Shown here in pieces: positions 7,214 to 15,781 of a stretch of DNA of 25,187 bases. Under the pieces are notes generated by a model that had not been told where the DNA came from, did not search any database, and saw only the letters and a program-made list of their open reading frames with translations. The stretch's first letter is position 1. Each line of letters begins with the position of its first letter. Source of the stretch: Sporisorium sorghi (Eukaryota > Basidiomycota > Ustilaginomycetes > Ustilaginales > Ustilaginaceae); NCBI GenBank assembly GCA_023212695.1, contig JALCCG010000300.1, positions 1 through 25,187 of the forward strand, read 5' to 3'. Position numbers and translations under genes: made by a program.

Positions 7214-9109
7214 TCAAACACCGGCTCCCAACGACGACGACGGCCTCCGAAACCCCTCTGCAAAGATCTGCATCACCGTGTCGTCGGCAAACGCGCTGGC
7301 GGACAAGCTGGTCGCCGACCGCGCGTGCGGGATCCACGGGTCCAGCGGGCTGCTCGGCGCGTCGTCCGCAAGCGCCCACGACTCGTGCTGCTCGAGTTCC
7401 AGCTCGAAGCTGCGTGGCGACATGGGCACGTCGACTGCGCACTCGGACCGCGCATAGCGCACGTACCCGTCCAGCGGCGCTGAGGGTAGGCTCTGCAGCG
7501 GGCTGCGCAGCGCGTCGTCAGAGTAAGCGTCGTCGGCGTCGGCGTAGCGCCGCATGATGCTCGCGTACGCGTCTTCGAAGCTGTACAGCGCCGCGGAAGA
7601 GGTGGCTGAGGCGGATGCCACTGCGCTGTCTGCGTAAAAGTCGATGAATGTCGAGGGGGACAAGTCGCACTCGCTGCTGCTGCCGAAGCTGGGGCTGAGC
7701 AGCTCAGCGGATGCTGACGCTGCGGGTGTCAAACTGCGCGAGGGCAGCGAGCGCGACGCGGCCATCGGCGTCGAGTGCGGGTCTTTCGCCTCTGCGTATC
7801 GCGCGGCTTTGTTGTCCTTATGCTGCGCCTGGAGCTGCTCGAACAGCCGGATGTTCGAGAAGATCGACTCGCTCGAGCGGCGTGTATCGCACCGACTCTC
7901 GGCGACACAGTAGCGGCAGCGGTCGATGGCGTCCTCGATAGCGTGCATCCACTCGGTCAAGTCGGCCACGTCGGCAGAGCTCAGGATACAGACCACGTTG
8001 AACGGCCTGCTAGTACTAGCGAACTCGGCGTCGCGATGCGCCTTGACCGACGCCACCGAGTGCGAGCGCTGCGACGGCGGAGGCGGCACCTCGACCGGCT
8101 CGCCCGTGATGACGAGCTGCTTGCGGCGGACAGTGCTCGAGCCGTCTGCCGTCGCACAGAACGAGGGGCAGTTCTGCATCTCGACCGTGCTGGAGCGCGT
8201 GATGCGCAGCCGCATCACATTCACACGCGTTGGGCTTCGACTCCTGCCCGCACTCTGCTGCGCGTACAGGCTGATGAAGATCCGAGGCGCGTTCGGGCCC
8301 GCCGGCTGCGACGTCCGCGGCGTCTGCAGCGGATCCGACACGGACGACGACGACGACGACGACGACGCGGACGATCTCGAATCGTCCAGCGGCGTATCCA
8401 GCACGTCCCAGCTCGGCGGCGGCACCCACCGGCTCCGATCCGTCAGACACGTCGGCACCGGGCGCGAGTAGAACGAGAGCACACTGTCGTTCTCGAACGC
8501 GCTCGGATCGTGCGCCCCCGGGCTTGCGAGAATTGGCTCTGTCGGAAAACAAGAGGTCTCGCTGACCACCCTGTGCATGTTTGTGTCTGACTCGCTCTGC
8601 TCGAGCGCAACGTGCACCTCTTGGTAGTTGTCCGTGACCAGGTCTCGAGAGCCTTGCCTCCTGCGAAGCGCCCGCTCAAAGCCGCCGAGCGTACCTCTTC
8701 GGCCGGACGTCTCGCCGGAGCCGCGCCACGTCAGCTGGCCCGCCTTGAGCACGACGACGCCCGACGAGCTCGAAGCAGCGGCGGCGGCTGGTTTAGAGAG
8801 ATAGTGGAGGTCACTTGTCGACGTAGACGGCCGAGGCGAGCTTCCCGTCGTGGAGTCGGTGTAGGTGGTTGAAGGCACAGAAAAGCTGTGCGAAAGGAAG
8901 CGGGATGGCGCGTGTGCGTGCGACGATGCTGTCGAAGGCTGGGGCGTCGGTTTTGGCGGCTGCAAGTTTGCGAGTGACGCTGAAGACGGACGGCTGATGG
9001 GCGAAGCGACGCCTTTGCTGGTCGACCAAGTGAGATGCAGGTTGGCAGGGCGCGTGAAGGCCTTTCTGGTGGCAGCGAGGCCTCGGTTCGTTGGTGTGTT
9101 GCAAGTCAT
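7214..9109 (-). CDS. Large Ser-rich protein with a possible split PH-like domain (631 aa)
   Basis: I do not recognise a named orthologue. Residues 1-116 are Ser/Thr/Pro-rich and disordered-looking. Then comes GVVVLKAGQLTWRG (117-130), which resembles the first strands of a pleckstrin-homology fold. After a long insertion with a Ser run (245-256), strand-like segments follow at 276-285 and 296-312. Residues 368-399 (FNVVCILSSADVADLTEWMHAI and on) look like the last strand plus the C-terminal helix with the conserved Trp (W387) of a PH domain. The rest (about 410-631) is low complexity with short conserved-looking helices (for example 506-522). If the PH reading is right, the protein may bind membranes or lipids, or act as a cortical scaffold. 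The start is ATG 9109, with a TATA box about 95 nt upstream. No intron seen. It is transcribed divergently from the 945-aa gene. Confidence 0.72.
   Translation of the reverse strand: MTCNTPTNRGLAATRKAFTRPANLHLTWSTSKGVASPISRPSSASLANLQPPKPTPQPSTASSHAHAPSRFLSHSFSVPSTTYTDSTTGSSPRPSTSTSDLHYLSKPAAAAASSSSGVVVLKAGQLTWRGSGETSGRRGTLGGFERALRRRQGSRDLVTDNYQEVHVALEQSESDTNMHRVVSETSCFPTEPILASPGAHDPSAFENDSVLSFYSRPVPTCLTDRSRWVPPPSWDVLDTPLDDSRSSASSSSSSSSVSDPLQTPRTSQPAGPNAPRIFISLYAQQSAGRSRSPTRVNVMRLRITRSSTVEMQNCPSFCATADGSSTVRRKQLVITGEPVEVPPPPSQRSHSVASVKAHRDAEFASTSRPFNVVCILSSADVADLTEWMHAIEDAIDRCRYCVAESRCDTRRSSESIFSNIRLFEQLQAQHKDNKAARYAEAKDPHSTPMAASRSLPSRSLTPAASASAELLSPSFGSSSECDLSPSTFIDFYADSAVASASATSSAALYSFEDAYASIMRRYADADDAYSDDALRSPLQSLPSAPLDGYVRYARSECAVDVPMSPRSFELELEQHESWALADDAPSSPLDPWIPHARSATSLSASAFADDTVMQIFAEGFRRPSSSLGAGV
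8343..8366 (+). repeat. (GAC)8 microsatellite inside a CDS
   Basis: Eight GAC units on the plus strand, read on the minus strand as TCG codons and giving the poly-Ser run of the 631-aa protein. It is the same repeat unit as at 4194-4217, but in another frame. Confidence 0.9.
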
Positions 9110-9200
9110 CGTCTCTCAGTCCAGCAAAGAAGAATAGAGGGTCGAGGGTGAAAGGGTACAGGAGTCGATCGCAACGAGCTACTTCCGTCTGTTCTCACTA

Positions 9201-9206
9201 CTTATA
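9201..9206 (-). promoter_or_regulatory. Putative TATA box of the 631-aa protein gene
   Basis: TATAAG on the minus strand (context AGTATAAGTAG), 92-97 nt upstream of the ATG at 9109. A good match in sequence and distance. Confidence 0.5.
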
Positions 9207-9454
9207 CTCTCTGAATCAGCTTCTGCCTGTGCACAGTCTAGCGTATGGAAGCAAGCAAGGCCCTGCGTCCATGTGTGCAAAGTCTAGATGCGGTGGAAGA
9301 AAGGGCCTCAGTCGAAGCTTTGTCTACATTGTGCTCATCAAAGGCAACTTCTTGGCAACAATGAAAGGGGACGAGCGTCTCAAAAAAAAGCATGGGAACC
9401 GGATCTGCACGTTGCAAAAACCACCATGTGGCTCGACGGCCCGGTAAATCGGGA

Positions 9455-9475
9455 TGCTGCTGCTGCTGCTGCTGC
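9455..9475 (+). repeat. (TGC)7 microsatellite
   Basis: Seven perfect TGC units in the intergenic region upstream of the 631-aa gene. A second CAG-type run lies at about 11466-11482. Confidence 0.9.
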
Positions 9476-10843
9476 TCAATGTAGGTCCTGCGGTAACGCT
9501 GAGCCGCATCAATGGGGTCGGCCTCTGTACGAAAGCAAAGCCAAGAGTGTGTGGCCCATTGTGTTGACGTGTGAACTCTGCTGCAGGCAGTCGACACCAC
9601 GAACTGCTTGCATCTAAGAGGCTCGATTCCGGATCGAGAAGATGGTCCGAGACGAACAAAGGGGACTCTCACTCGCAACTGACACACAATGCAAGAAAAA
9701 AAACCCTGTTCGCATGAGCTTGGATCCCATTGTTCTCAGAGAGAGAGCGAGTTGCACAAAGGGAAAATGCGCACGAATTGGCCGGCCGTGGTGGCTCTCG
9801 CTCAGCATTGTGTGTCGCTCGTGCAGCAAGAAAATTGTCTCTGTTCGCGTTTCGGGAACGTCGCCGGCGGAGATGGTGGGTGGGGAGGGTCTAACATGAA
9901 GGCTTCTTTCGGCCGACAATCCGGCTGGGCCTGCATCGATCGGGTGCGAAGGGAGGCTCGCAAACCGATGCCGATGAGCGGCGAGCGAGGGACTCAGCAT
10001 GGTCCCGCTGCTGCATCCACGGTCTGTCCGCGCGAATGTTTGTTGCGTGCAACACGGGTCTCCTTGCATGTCGACTGGACGGGATCGTCGGAGCTGCAAG
10101 TTGGCTGAATGCAATCTCGTGCCTGGTCGCGCGACTCAGCCGAACTGAGCTCCAACGGTGTGATGGCCTTGCCAGGTCTCAGCGAGCGCACAGACGAGTA
10201 CCGTAAGGGCACCAGCGATGGCATCACGACGAGATCGCAGGCTGCGAGCGATGCCGTACACAGGCGCGAGGATGTGGGACTTTGATGCCGTGTGGTTGGC
10301 AAGGGGTGCTCGAGCAGACGCCGTCTTTATCGACGGTCGCGCGTCGGGCGGATGCAGGCACGCTGCGATACAGCTCCACCCGGCACTCGGTGGCTGCTGA
10401 AAAGCGAGGCCGGTTGGGTATTCTTCGTTGACCATGTAGGGTCGCACCAGGACGGGGAACCGCAGAGCGAGCGCGCCGGCGGACAATCGTGTATCCATGA
10501 TACCGAGCCTAGATTGTACCCACCATCGCGAGTGGCTTTTGAGCTCGACAAGCGGAGCCGAAACATGCCCAAGTTTGTGACCGCTGAAACCGAAAAACTT
10601 TGTCTTGTCTTAGCATTTTTCGAACTCGACGGCTGGTCTGGACAACGACGCTCGACAAGGCGAGCGAGCAAGAAGAGTGGAAGCGAGCATGAGCATGAAC
10701 GACGGACTGTTTGTTCGGCAGTGAAGCCGAGTCTGGAATCGAGTGGTGCGCAAACAGCTCGCCAAGGTGAAGCCGATGTTTCGTTAGCATATCGGCTGAT
10801 GCTGAGACTGCGATTGACTGCAGCTTGCACCGCGGCTCTTGGC

Positions 10844-10878
10844 GTTCCGGTGGGTGTTCCGGTGGGTGTTCCGGCTGG
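10844..10878 (+). repeat. 12-nt tandem repeat, three copies
   Basis: GTTCCGGTGGGT-type unit with a period of 12, two near-perfect copies and a third diverged (GTTCCGGCTGG). It lies in the divergent intergenic region. Confidence 0.8.
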
Positions 10879-11367
10879 TTCTCTGCACAGCCGCACAGCT
10901 GGCATGTCTCATGCGGCCTGTCAACTCGGACCTCGTTTCGTCTGCGATTGCACTGCGCAAGGTTCAAAGCTCGAGCCTCTTGCGTGGGACATGTTGCCGG
11001 ATCTCGTCGCAAGTGAGCCGCGCCAATTGTGACAATAGCAGCTGTGATGAGGGTATCGACAGCTCCGATTGCCAGCGGAAGAGAGAAAGAGGCAGCCGAG
11101 CAGCCATTCGAACGTCAAGATGTGCCTGAGCTTAATCTTGATGCCTCCTCCTGACCGTCACAATTGTATGAGCACATTGAGGTTTTCTTTCCAGCCTCGC
11201 TTCCGCTCTTGGAAGCATCGTTTCTCGGACAAGTGGAAGCGGAAAGAGAAAGTCTCCGTGCCGGTGGCTTGCAGGCGATCCAAGCTCGCTGCTCAAAGAA
11301 ACCAAATCTTGATTTCTGCGCAGCTGCTGCTGCCAAAGAGAGAGATCCTGTCGCAAATGAACAACTG

Positions 11368-11426
11368 TTTTTTTTGTTTTTGTTTTTGTTTTTTTTTGTT
11401 TTTTTTTTTTTTTTTGTTTTTTTTTT
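11368..11426 (+). repeat. T-rich tract interrupted by single Gs
   Basis: 59 nt made of T8, T5, T5, T9, T17 and T10 blocks separated by single G residues. Unlike the pure T runs it is flanked by normal sequence, so it may be genuine, although its exact length is doubtful. Confidence 0.8.
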
Positions 11427-11542
11427 GGGTAGACCTGCCAAAACGCCAATCAGCTTTGGCGCAGAAGCAGCAGCAGCAGCAGCGTAGGTTGTTATTCTTG
11501 CGCCCAAAAGCTGCTTTGTGTGGTGCTGACATGGAAGGCTGA

Positions 11543-11582
11543 ATTATTATTATTATTATTGATTTTTTTTTCAAAAAAATTT
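11543..11582 (+). repeat. (ATT)6 microsatellite followed by a T9/A7 hairpin-forming stretch
   Basis: Six ATT units (about 11543-11560), then GA, T9, C, A7 and TTT. The T9 and A7 blocks could fold back on each other. It is an AT island in GC-rich surroundings, which could be a nucleosome-free or transcript-end element. Confidence 0.7.
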
Positions 11583-11830
11583 CAAACTGCGCTCGCTCTG
11601 TTTCTCCTTGCTCTCGACTCGTCCCGCAGATTGAATTATGCAGACAGACAGACAAGCGTTTGGACCCCTTGCCCTGTCGAGCCAACAGCAGTAACCCCTG
11701 CGCCTTTGCGACCCTTGCTTCTCTCCCTTGACTCTCCTCGCTCCTCGCCCCTCCTGTCTGCTGCTGCTGTCTGCAGTTGCTGCTGCAGGTCTCGTGTCAG
11801 AGGCTGCAGCTGATACTGATACTGCTGTTG

Positions 11831-11831
<1 letters not shown>

Positions 11832-11874
<43 letters not shown>
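11832..11874 (+). repeat. Poly-T run (T43) left of the gap
   Basis: Uninterrupted run of 43 T, 63 bp before the N gap. Its length resembles the runs at the window ends. Confidence 0.9.
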
Positions 11875-11878
<4 letters not shown>

Positions 11879-11937
11879 CGACGCATGACCGCTCCACCCG
11901 CGTATCGTGGCTCGATGCCTGCCTGGCGCGCTTACGC

Positions 11938-11947
11938 NNNNNNNNNN
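11938..11947. other. Assembly gap (10 N)
   Basis: Ten Ns, probably a fixed-size placeholder joining two contigs; the true distance is unknown. The following bases start with C8 and a C/T-rich homopolymeric stretch that looks like a poor contig end. Confidence 0.95.
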
Positions 11948-12011
11948 CCCCCCCCTTTTCCTCCTCTTTCTTCTCTTTCTTCTTCCGGTTCTCTTTTCTG
12001 GGGTGCCCTTT

Positions 12012-12015
<4 letters not shown>

Positions 12016-12063
<48 letters not shown>
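12016..12063 (+). repeat. Poly-T run (T48) right of the gap
   Basis: 48 T, then C and nine more T. The preceding CCCTTTGTTC resembles the CCCTTTGGGG that precedes the T run at 61, which fits two contig starts with the same artefact. Confidence 0.9.
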
Positions 12064-12164
12064 CTTTTTTTTTGGCCCGCTCTGTCGTCGTCAGCTTGGC
12101 TGCTCTCGGCAAGATTAGCAGCTGTCACCTTCTCATCCTGCCTCCTGTCACTCGCTCTTCACGG

Positions 12165-12329
12165 ATGGGCTCAGGCCTCTATCCACTCAATCTCCCACCC
12201 AACCCAGCCAACCGACAGCATCCTGTCAACCACGCAATCCCCTCAACAGCCGGCTTGCTGGCTTGCTTGCTGCTCGACTCCTGCATCGCCATCGCAGAGC
12301 ATCGCAAGCGGTCTGCGCAACTCGCTTAA
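12165..12329 (+). other. Possible upstream ORF (54 codons) in the leader of the 945-aa gene
   Basis: An ATG at 12165 opens a 54-codon frame ending at TAA 12327-12329. From there to the main ATG at 12619 I find no further ATG, so if transcription starts before 12165 this would be the only upstream ORF. Transcription could equally start downstream, near CATATACAA at about 12394, in which case it is irrelevant. No coding signal beyond being open. Confidence 0.2.
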
Positions 12330-12618
12330 AAGCATCTCGCCAACGCTCCTTTGACAGCGCTCGCTTCCTCAACCATCTCGGCTCGAAGCAACACACATAT
12401 ACAAGCGAAAGCAGCCTCGACGTCGCCTCAATACCATCCTTGACCAAAGCCTCTTGCACCCACCTCTTCTTTTTGCCCAACTCACTCGTCGCGACCTTGC
12501 TTCCTGACCACCACCGCCGCCATCCTACCTTCACCATCACCCGTTCAAACCGACCGCCATCAATCTCGCACATAGCCATCCCATTCATCCTCCTCTCAAC
12601 CAGGCTTTCATCGCCAAC

Positions 12619-15456
12619 ATGTCCATGTCCTTCAGCGACACCGCCAGCATGGCTTCCGCCTTTGGCGAAGCATCCAGCTCCTCCTCCTTCTCCCAACACG
12701 CCGTGGCCAATCATGTTGACGACTACAAAGTCCTTCAGCCCGGCGACTTCAAACGAGTCAAGAGCTTCATGAGTCTGCGCTCCAGACCCATCTCTCGCCT
12801 CGACCTTGAGTCTGACTCGGTCTCCTCCCCATCGACATCGACGTCCAACAACACGGCCAATGCTGCACTCGATACAACTCTTCTGCTGCCTGACTTTGAT
12901 CTCGTGATCCAGAACCAACCGAAGCAACTCGTCGAGCGACAAAGTGGAGATCGTGCCACCTTTGGCCCTTGGAACGATGATTCGGATGTCGACCAACTCG
13001 CTCCGGTGCCAACAGAGCTCAACGACAAGCCAACACACCTCGCTGCTGATCCCGATTCAGACTCCGAGTCGGTGCTCACCCCTCGCGACGGCGCTCAGCA
13101 TGTCCCTCCCTCCACCGCACCGCTCCCCGCTACGTCTGCCTCTCCTTCTTCCGTGCAGGACGCCCATCTCCACCAGCTCAAGCAAGAGGCAGACGAGGTG
13201 TGGGCAACTTATCGCTCCGGCCTGTCCTCGCATCGCAACTCCAACTCCGACGCCACTCAACCCGCACACATCCCTCCACGCCTCGCATCCTCGCGCAGGT
13301 CGTCCTTTGTCGTCCTCAATGCTCTGCCGTCAAGGGAGCCCGAGCAGCCAAGAAGCTCCATCGCTACGAGCAGCAACCATTCTCACCCGTCGAGCCATCA
13401 CACAAGATACCCCTCCGAGTCCTTCTCTCGCATCAGCACATCCGTCTCGCACGGATCCGGCACGCAGTGGAGAGCTCCTCTATCTTCTGACCCGCACTTC
13501 CACCGTCCCTACACTGCGTCCATCCTGTCGTCCACCTCGGAGCACAGCTTCCTCAGCTACCAGAACAGCTTTGAGAGCGGCATGAGCCCGCTCCTCCTCG
13601 ACCGCCCAGCCACTTCGAGTCGGCTGCCCGCTCGAAGACTCCAGCGACCTGTGACGTCCGGAAGCATGCCCGTCACGCCTGTTGGCCCTTCCTACCCGAA
13701 ATCTCCCGCCGCCTTCACACGTCCAGAAACCACCAACCAGCTCACCGCCGAGCAAAGGCGTCAGCAGGTGCGAAGGACCAAGAAGCTCACCCAGATGCTC
13801 GGCGAAGAGATGCTCTTCAACGAGCCCCACTCGGCGCATCCACGACTCGACGCTCGCAGCAAGTCGCGTCCGCAGAGCATGCCCTTTGGCAACGACTCGG
13901 TGGGTGCATCCACAGCAGGTAGCAAGACGCGTGCACTCTCGCGCAAGCTGCTCCACAGTCGCAGTCAAGGCGCCAAGAGTTTGGACCGTGCTTTCTCCGA
14001 CATGTCCACGCCTCCTTCCGCCGTGACCCCCGCCGGTCTCAACCGCAAGGCGGCTGCTGTGCTTGGCATCCCGCATCCCTACTCGTCCGGCGCGCTGGCC
14101 CGCGTCTCGCGCGAAGAAGAGGTGCTTGCCAGCGATGACGTGCTCGACATAATGGGTCAAGCTCGCCCGCACACCTTTATCCCGTCTGGCATGGAGGAGT
14201 TCAACGAGCCAACGCCCAAAGTGGCTCAAGTCGCCGCATTCTCGGCTGCGGCTCTGGACCAAGCTGCCTCGCCTACACCGCCTGAGGATGGGCCTTTCCG
14301 AGCAGTCGACCGTGTTCTCACCCTGTCCGAGAGTCGCAAGCTGGCTGCGGCCCGCGACGAGCGCCGCCGTCGCGTGGCCAAGATGTCGCGCTGGCTCGGC
14401 GAGGCTGTCCCCGCCGAGCTCATCATGTCGGGGTCGGATCAGGGCAGGAACGCCGTAATTCGCAGCACGGGTACGCCTATTGCTTCGCACCAATCCTCGA
14501 CCAGCCATGATTCGGCCATGTATACAGCGAGCGAGATCGGCGGCCACACCACGTCTTCGATCAGCCACGGTTCCGTTTCGCATGAAGGCTCGGCCAACTT
14601 GCAGTCCTTCATCTCAATCGACAGCTCGGACGACGAGTTGGACGACGACGTTGCGCCGCCTGCCATCGACACGCCCATGCAGCGTTCTCCTGTCGCGCCC
14701 TTGTCGAGCAGCGCGACTTCGGCAGTGCGCGGCCACGGCGGTTCTGCACACCGCGAGTCGATGGACAGCTACGAGGACCTACACGAAGACGATCACGAGC
14801 AACTCACCGAGCTCGCCTCGATCTTTCATGGTACGCGTGTTGCTCCACCGAGCATTGCTGCTGCCACCAGCGTCATCGTAGCTCCCATTGCTCGGCCACC
14901 TCGATCGCCCGCCCGTCCCCGAACCTCGCCTGCTACCGCTACTGTCTTCCCATCGTCGGTTACCGCGAGCAGCAGCACCAGCCCGAGCCCGCGATCCGCC
15001 GCGCTGTCATCGAGCGTCGGCGGCCTGCCCCGTCGATCCGCCGCGTTCCTCGACCTGACCGACTCGGAAAGCGACAGCACCGAGCCGGACGAGGAGCTGC
15101 AGGACATCGACGACCTCTCGCCGTGCTACTCTGCCACGCTGCGCCAGAAGCGCCTCGACTCGCACGATCGTTCGATCTGCAAGCTGAGCAAGATCTTTGG
15201 CTCGACGCCGTCGCAGATCGTGCGGCTGCAGAGCGACATGCACGCGGCGTCGAGTGCCGATTCGATCGTGTTGAAGGAGAACGCTGATGTGGCCAGGAGG
15301 GCTGGTAGGGAGAGGGGCGGCGATGCGCTCAGCACCATGTTGAGGTCGCTCGAGCAGGAGGCGCTCGAGGAGGGCAAGTTGAATGTGCTGCACAGGTCGG
15401 ATATCTCGAGGCGGGTGCAGCTGCTTAGGAGGAGGACGACAAAGTTGTTTGTCTAA
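12619..15456 (+). CDS. Unrecognised 945-aa low-complexity protein with four K-x3-hydrophobic-[LF]-G motifs
   Basis: No named family recognised. Much of the protein is Ser/Pro/Thr-rich and probably disordered. Against that background, short basic helices end in the same pattern: K389-LTQM-LG (preceded by Arg-rich QRRQQVRR), K477-AAAV-LG, K588-MSRW-LG (preceded by ERRRRVA) and K855-LSKI-FG. The first and third continue as LGEE and LGEA. An acidic block lies at 669-677, further acidic stretches at 718-726 and 815-832, and a more ordered C-terminal region (about 840-945) is rich in Arg/Lys/Leu with possible coiled coil at 905-940. No membrane segment or signal peptide. The start is ATG 12619 (CCAACATGTCC); the 289 nt before it have no ATG and are pyrimidine-rich, like a fungal leader. 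Single exon. A regulatory or scaffold role is only a guess. Confidence 0.78.
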   Translation: MSMSFSDTASMASAFGEASSSSSFSQHAVANHVDDYKVLQPGDFKRVKSFMSLRSRPISRLDLESDSVSSPSTSTSNNTANAALDTTLLLPDFDLVIQNQPKQLVERQSGDRATFGPWNDDSDVDQLAPVPTELNDKPTHLAADPDSDSESVLTPRDGAQHVPPSTAPLPATSASPSSVQDAHLHQLKQEADEVWATYRSGLSSHRNSNSDATQPAHIPPRLASSRRSSFVVLNALPSREPEQPRSSIATSSNHSHPSSHHTRYPSESFSRISTSVSHGSGTQWRAPLSSDPHFHRPYTASILSSTSEHSFLSYQNSFESGMSPLLLDRPATSSRLPARRLQRPVTSGSMPVTPVGPSYPKSPAAFTRPETTNQLTAEQRRQQVRRTKKLTQMLGEEMLFNEPHSAHPRLDARSKSRPQSMPFGNDSVGASTAGSKTRALSRKLLHSRSQGAKSLDRAFSDMSTPPSAVTPAGLNRKAAAVLGIPHPYSSGALARVSREEEVLASDDVLDIMGQARPHTFIPSGMEEFNEPTPKVAQVAAFSAAALDQAASPTPPEDGPFRAVDRVLTLSESRKLAAARDERRRRVAKMSRWLGEAVPAELIMSGSDQGRNAVIRSTGTPIASHQSSTSHDSAMYTASEIGGHTTSSISHGSVSHEGSANLQSFISIDSSDDELDDDVAPPAIDTPMQRSPVAPLSSSATSAVRGHGGSAHRESMDSYEDLHEDDHEQLTELASIFHGTRVAPPSIAAATSVIVAPIARPPRSPARPRTSPATATVFPSSVTASSSTSPSPRSAALSSSVGGLPRRSAAFLDLTDSESDSTEPDEELQDIDDLSPCYSATLRQKRLDSHDRSICKLSKIFGSTPSQIVRLQSDMHAASSADSIVLKENADVARRAGRERGGDALSTMLRSLEQEALEEGKLNVLHRSDISRRVQLLRRRTTKLFV

Positions 15457-15781
15457 GTGGGGAGAGGGGGATCGTTCTGCTGGCCAGAAGGTGCTCTTCT
15501 CTCTCTGTGTCAGACAGTTGAATGTGCGCTCAAAGGAGCGTTTGAATCTCGTTTCCAGTCACCAGAATTTCCCGTCATTGTCACCAGAGGTCTTGACGAT
15601 CGTCCGGTTGTATTTGTACCGCTTGCATCTCTCTCACTCAGTCACACACTCTCTCTCAGTCGGTCCACACACAGTCGTTGCGCGCAATTGCACTTTTCAG
15701 CACATCGCAAAACATTTCAGAGCATGTCATTGTCATTGCTGCCAAAGTGAGAGCTGCCCAACAGCCTTGAAGCGTAGGGCA
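15457..15781. other. Convergent intergenic region (3' ends of two genes)
   Basis: 325 bp between the stop codons of the 945-aa gene and the urc1-like gene. It should hold both polyadenylation regions. It contains CT-rich and CACA-rich stretches (about 15628-15672) but no gene, RNA or strong hairpin that I can see. Confidence 0.5.

Larger units (their letters stand above)
9207..12164. other. Long divergent intergenic region with an assembly gap, no gene recognised
   Basis: About 3.0 kb of the 3.5 kb between two divergent genes. It holds microsatellites, a 12-nt tandem repeat, T-rich tracts and ten Ns. The longest frame is 10292-11032 (+); its first good ATG at about 10565 gives roughly 156 residues with no recognisable domain, and I do not call it. 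The base composition is mixed, with no tRNA or transposon signature. Unusually long for a compact fungal genome. Confidence 0.5.

Noticed and set aside
9596..9650. tRNA-like T-arm word (GGCTCGATTCCGG)
   Set aside because: The flanking bases do not form the required T stem, and no acceptor stem or anticodon arm can be built around it.
10292..11032. 246-codon plus-strand open frame in the divergent intergenic region
   Set aside because: No ATG near its start; the first well-placed ATG leaves about 156 residues with no recognisable domain, mixed codon use and a DNA tandem repeat inside it. Could be revisited if RNA-seq shows transcription.
11571..12128. Poly-Lys or poly-Phe frames around the N gap
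   Set aside because: They are translations of the T runs and Ns, not proteins.
13480..14583. 367-codon minus-strand frame within the 945-aa gene
   Set aside because: Antisense shadow of a gene with strong third-position bias; its protein is Arg/Gly/His-rich with no domain.
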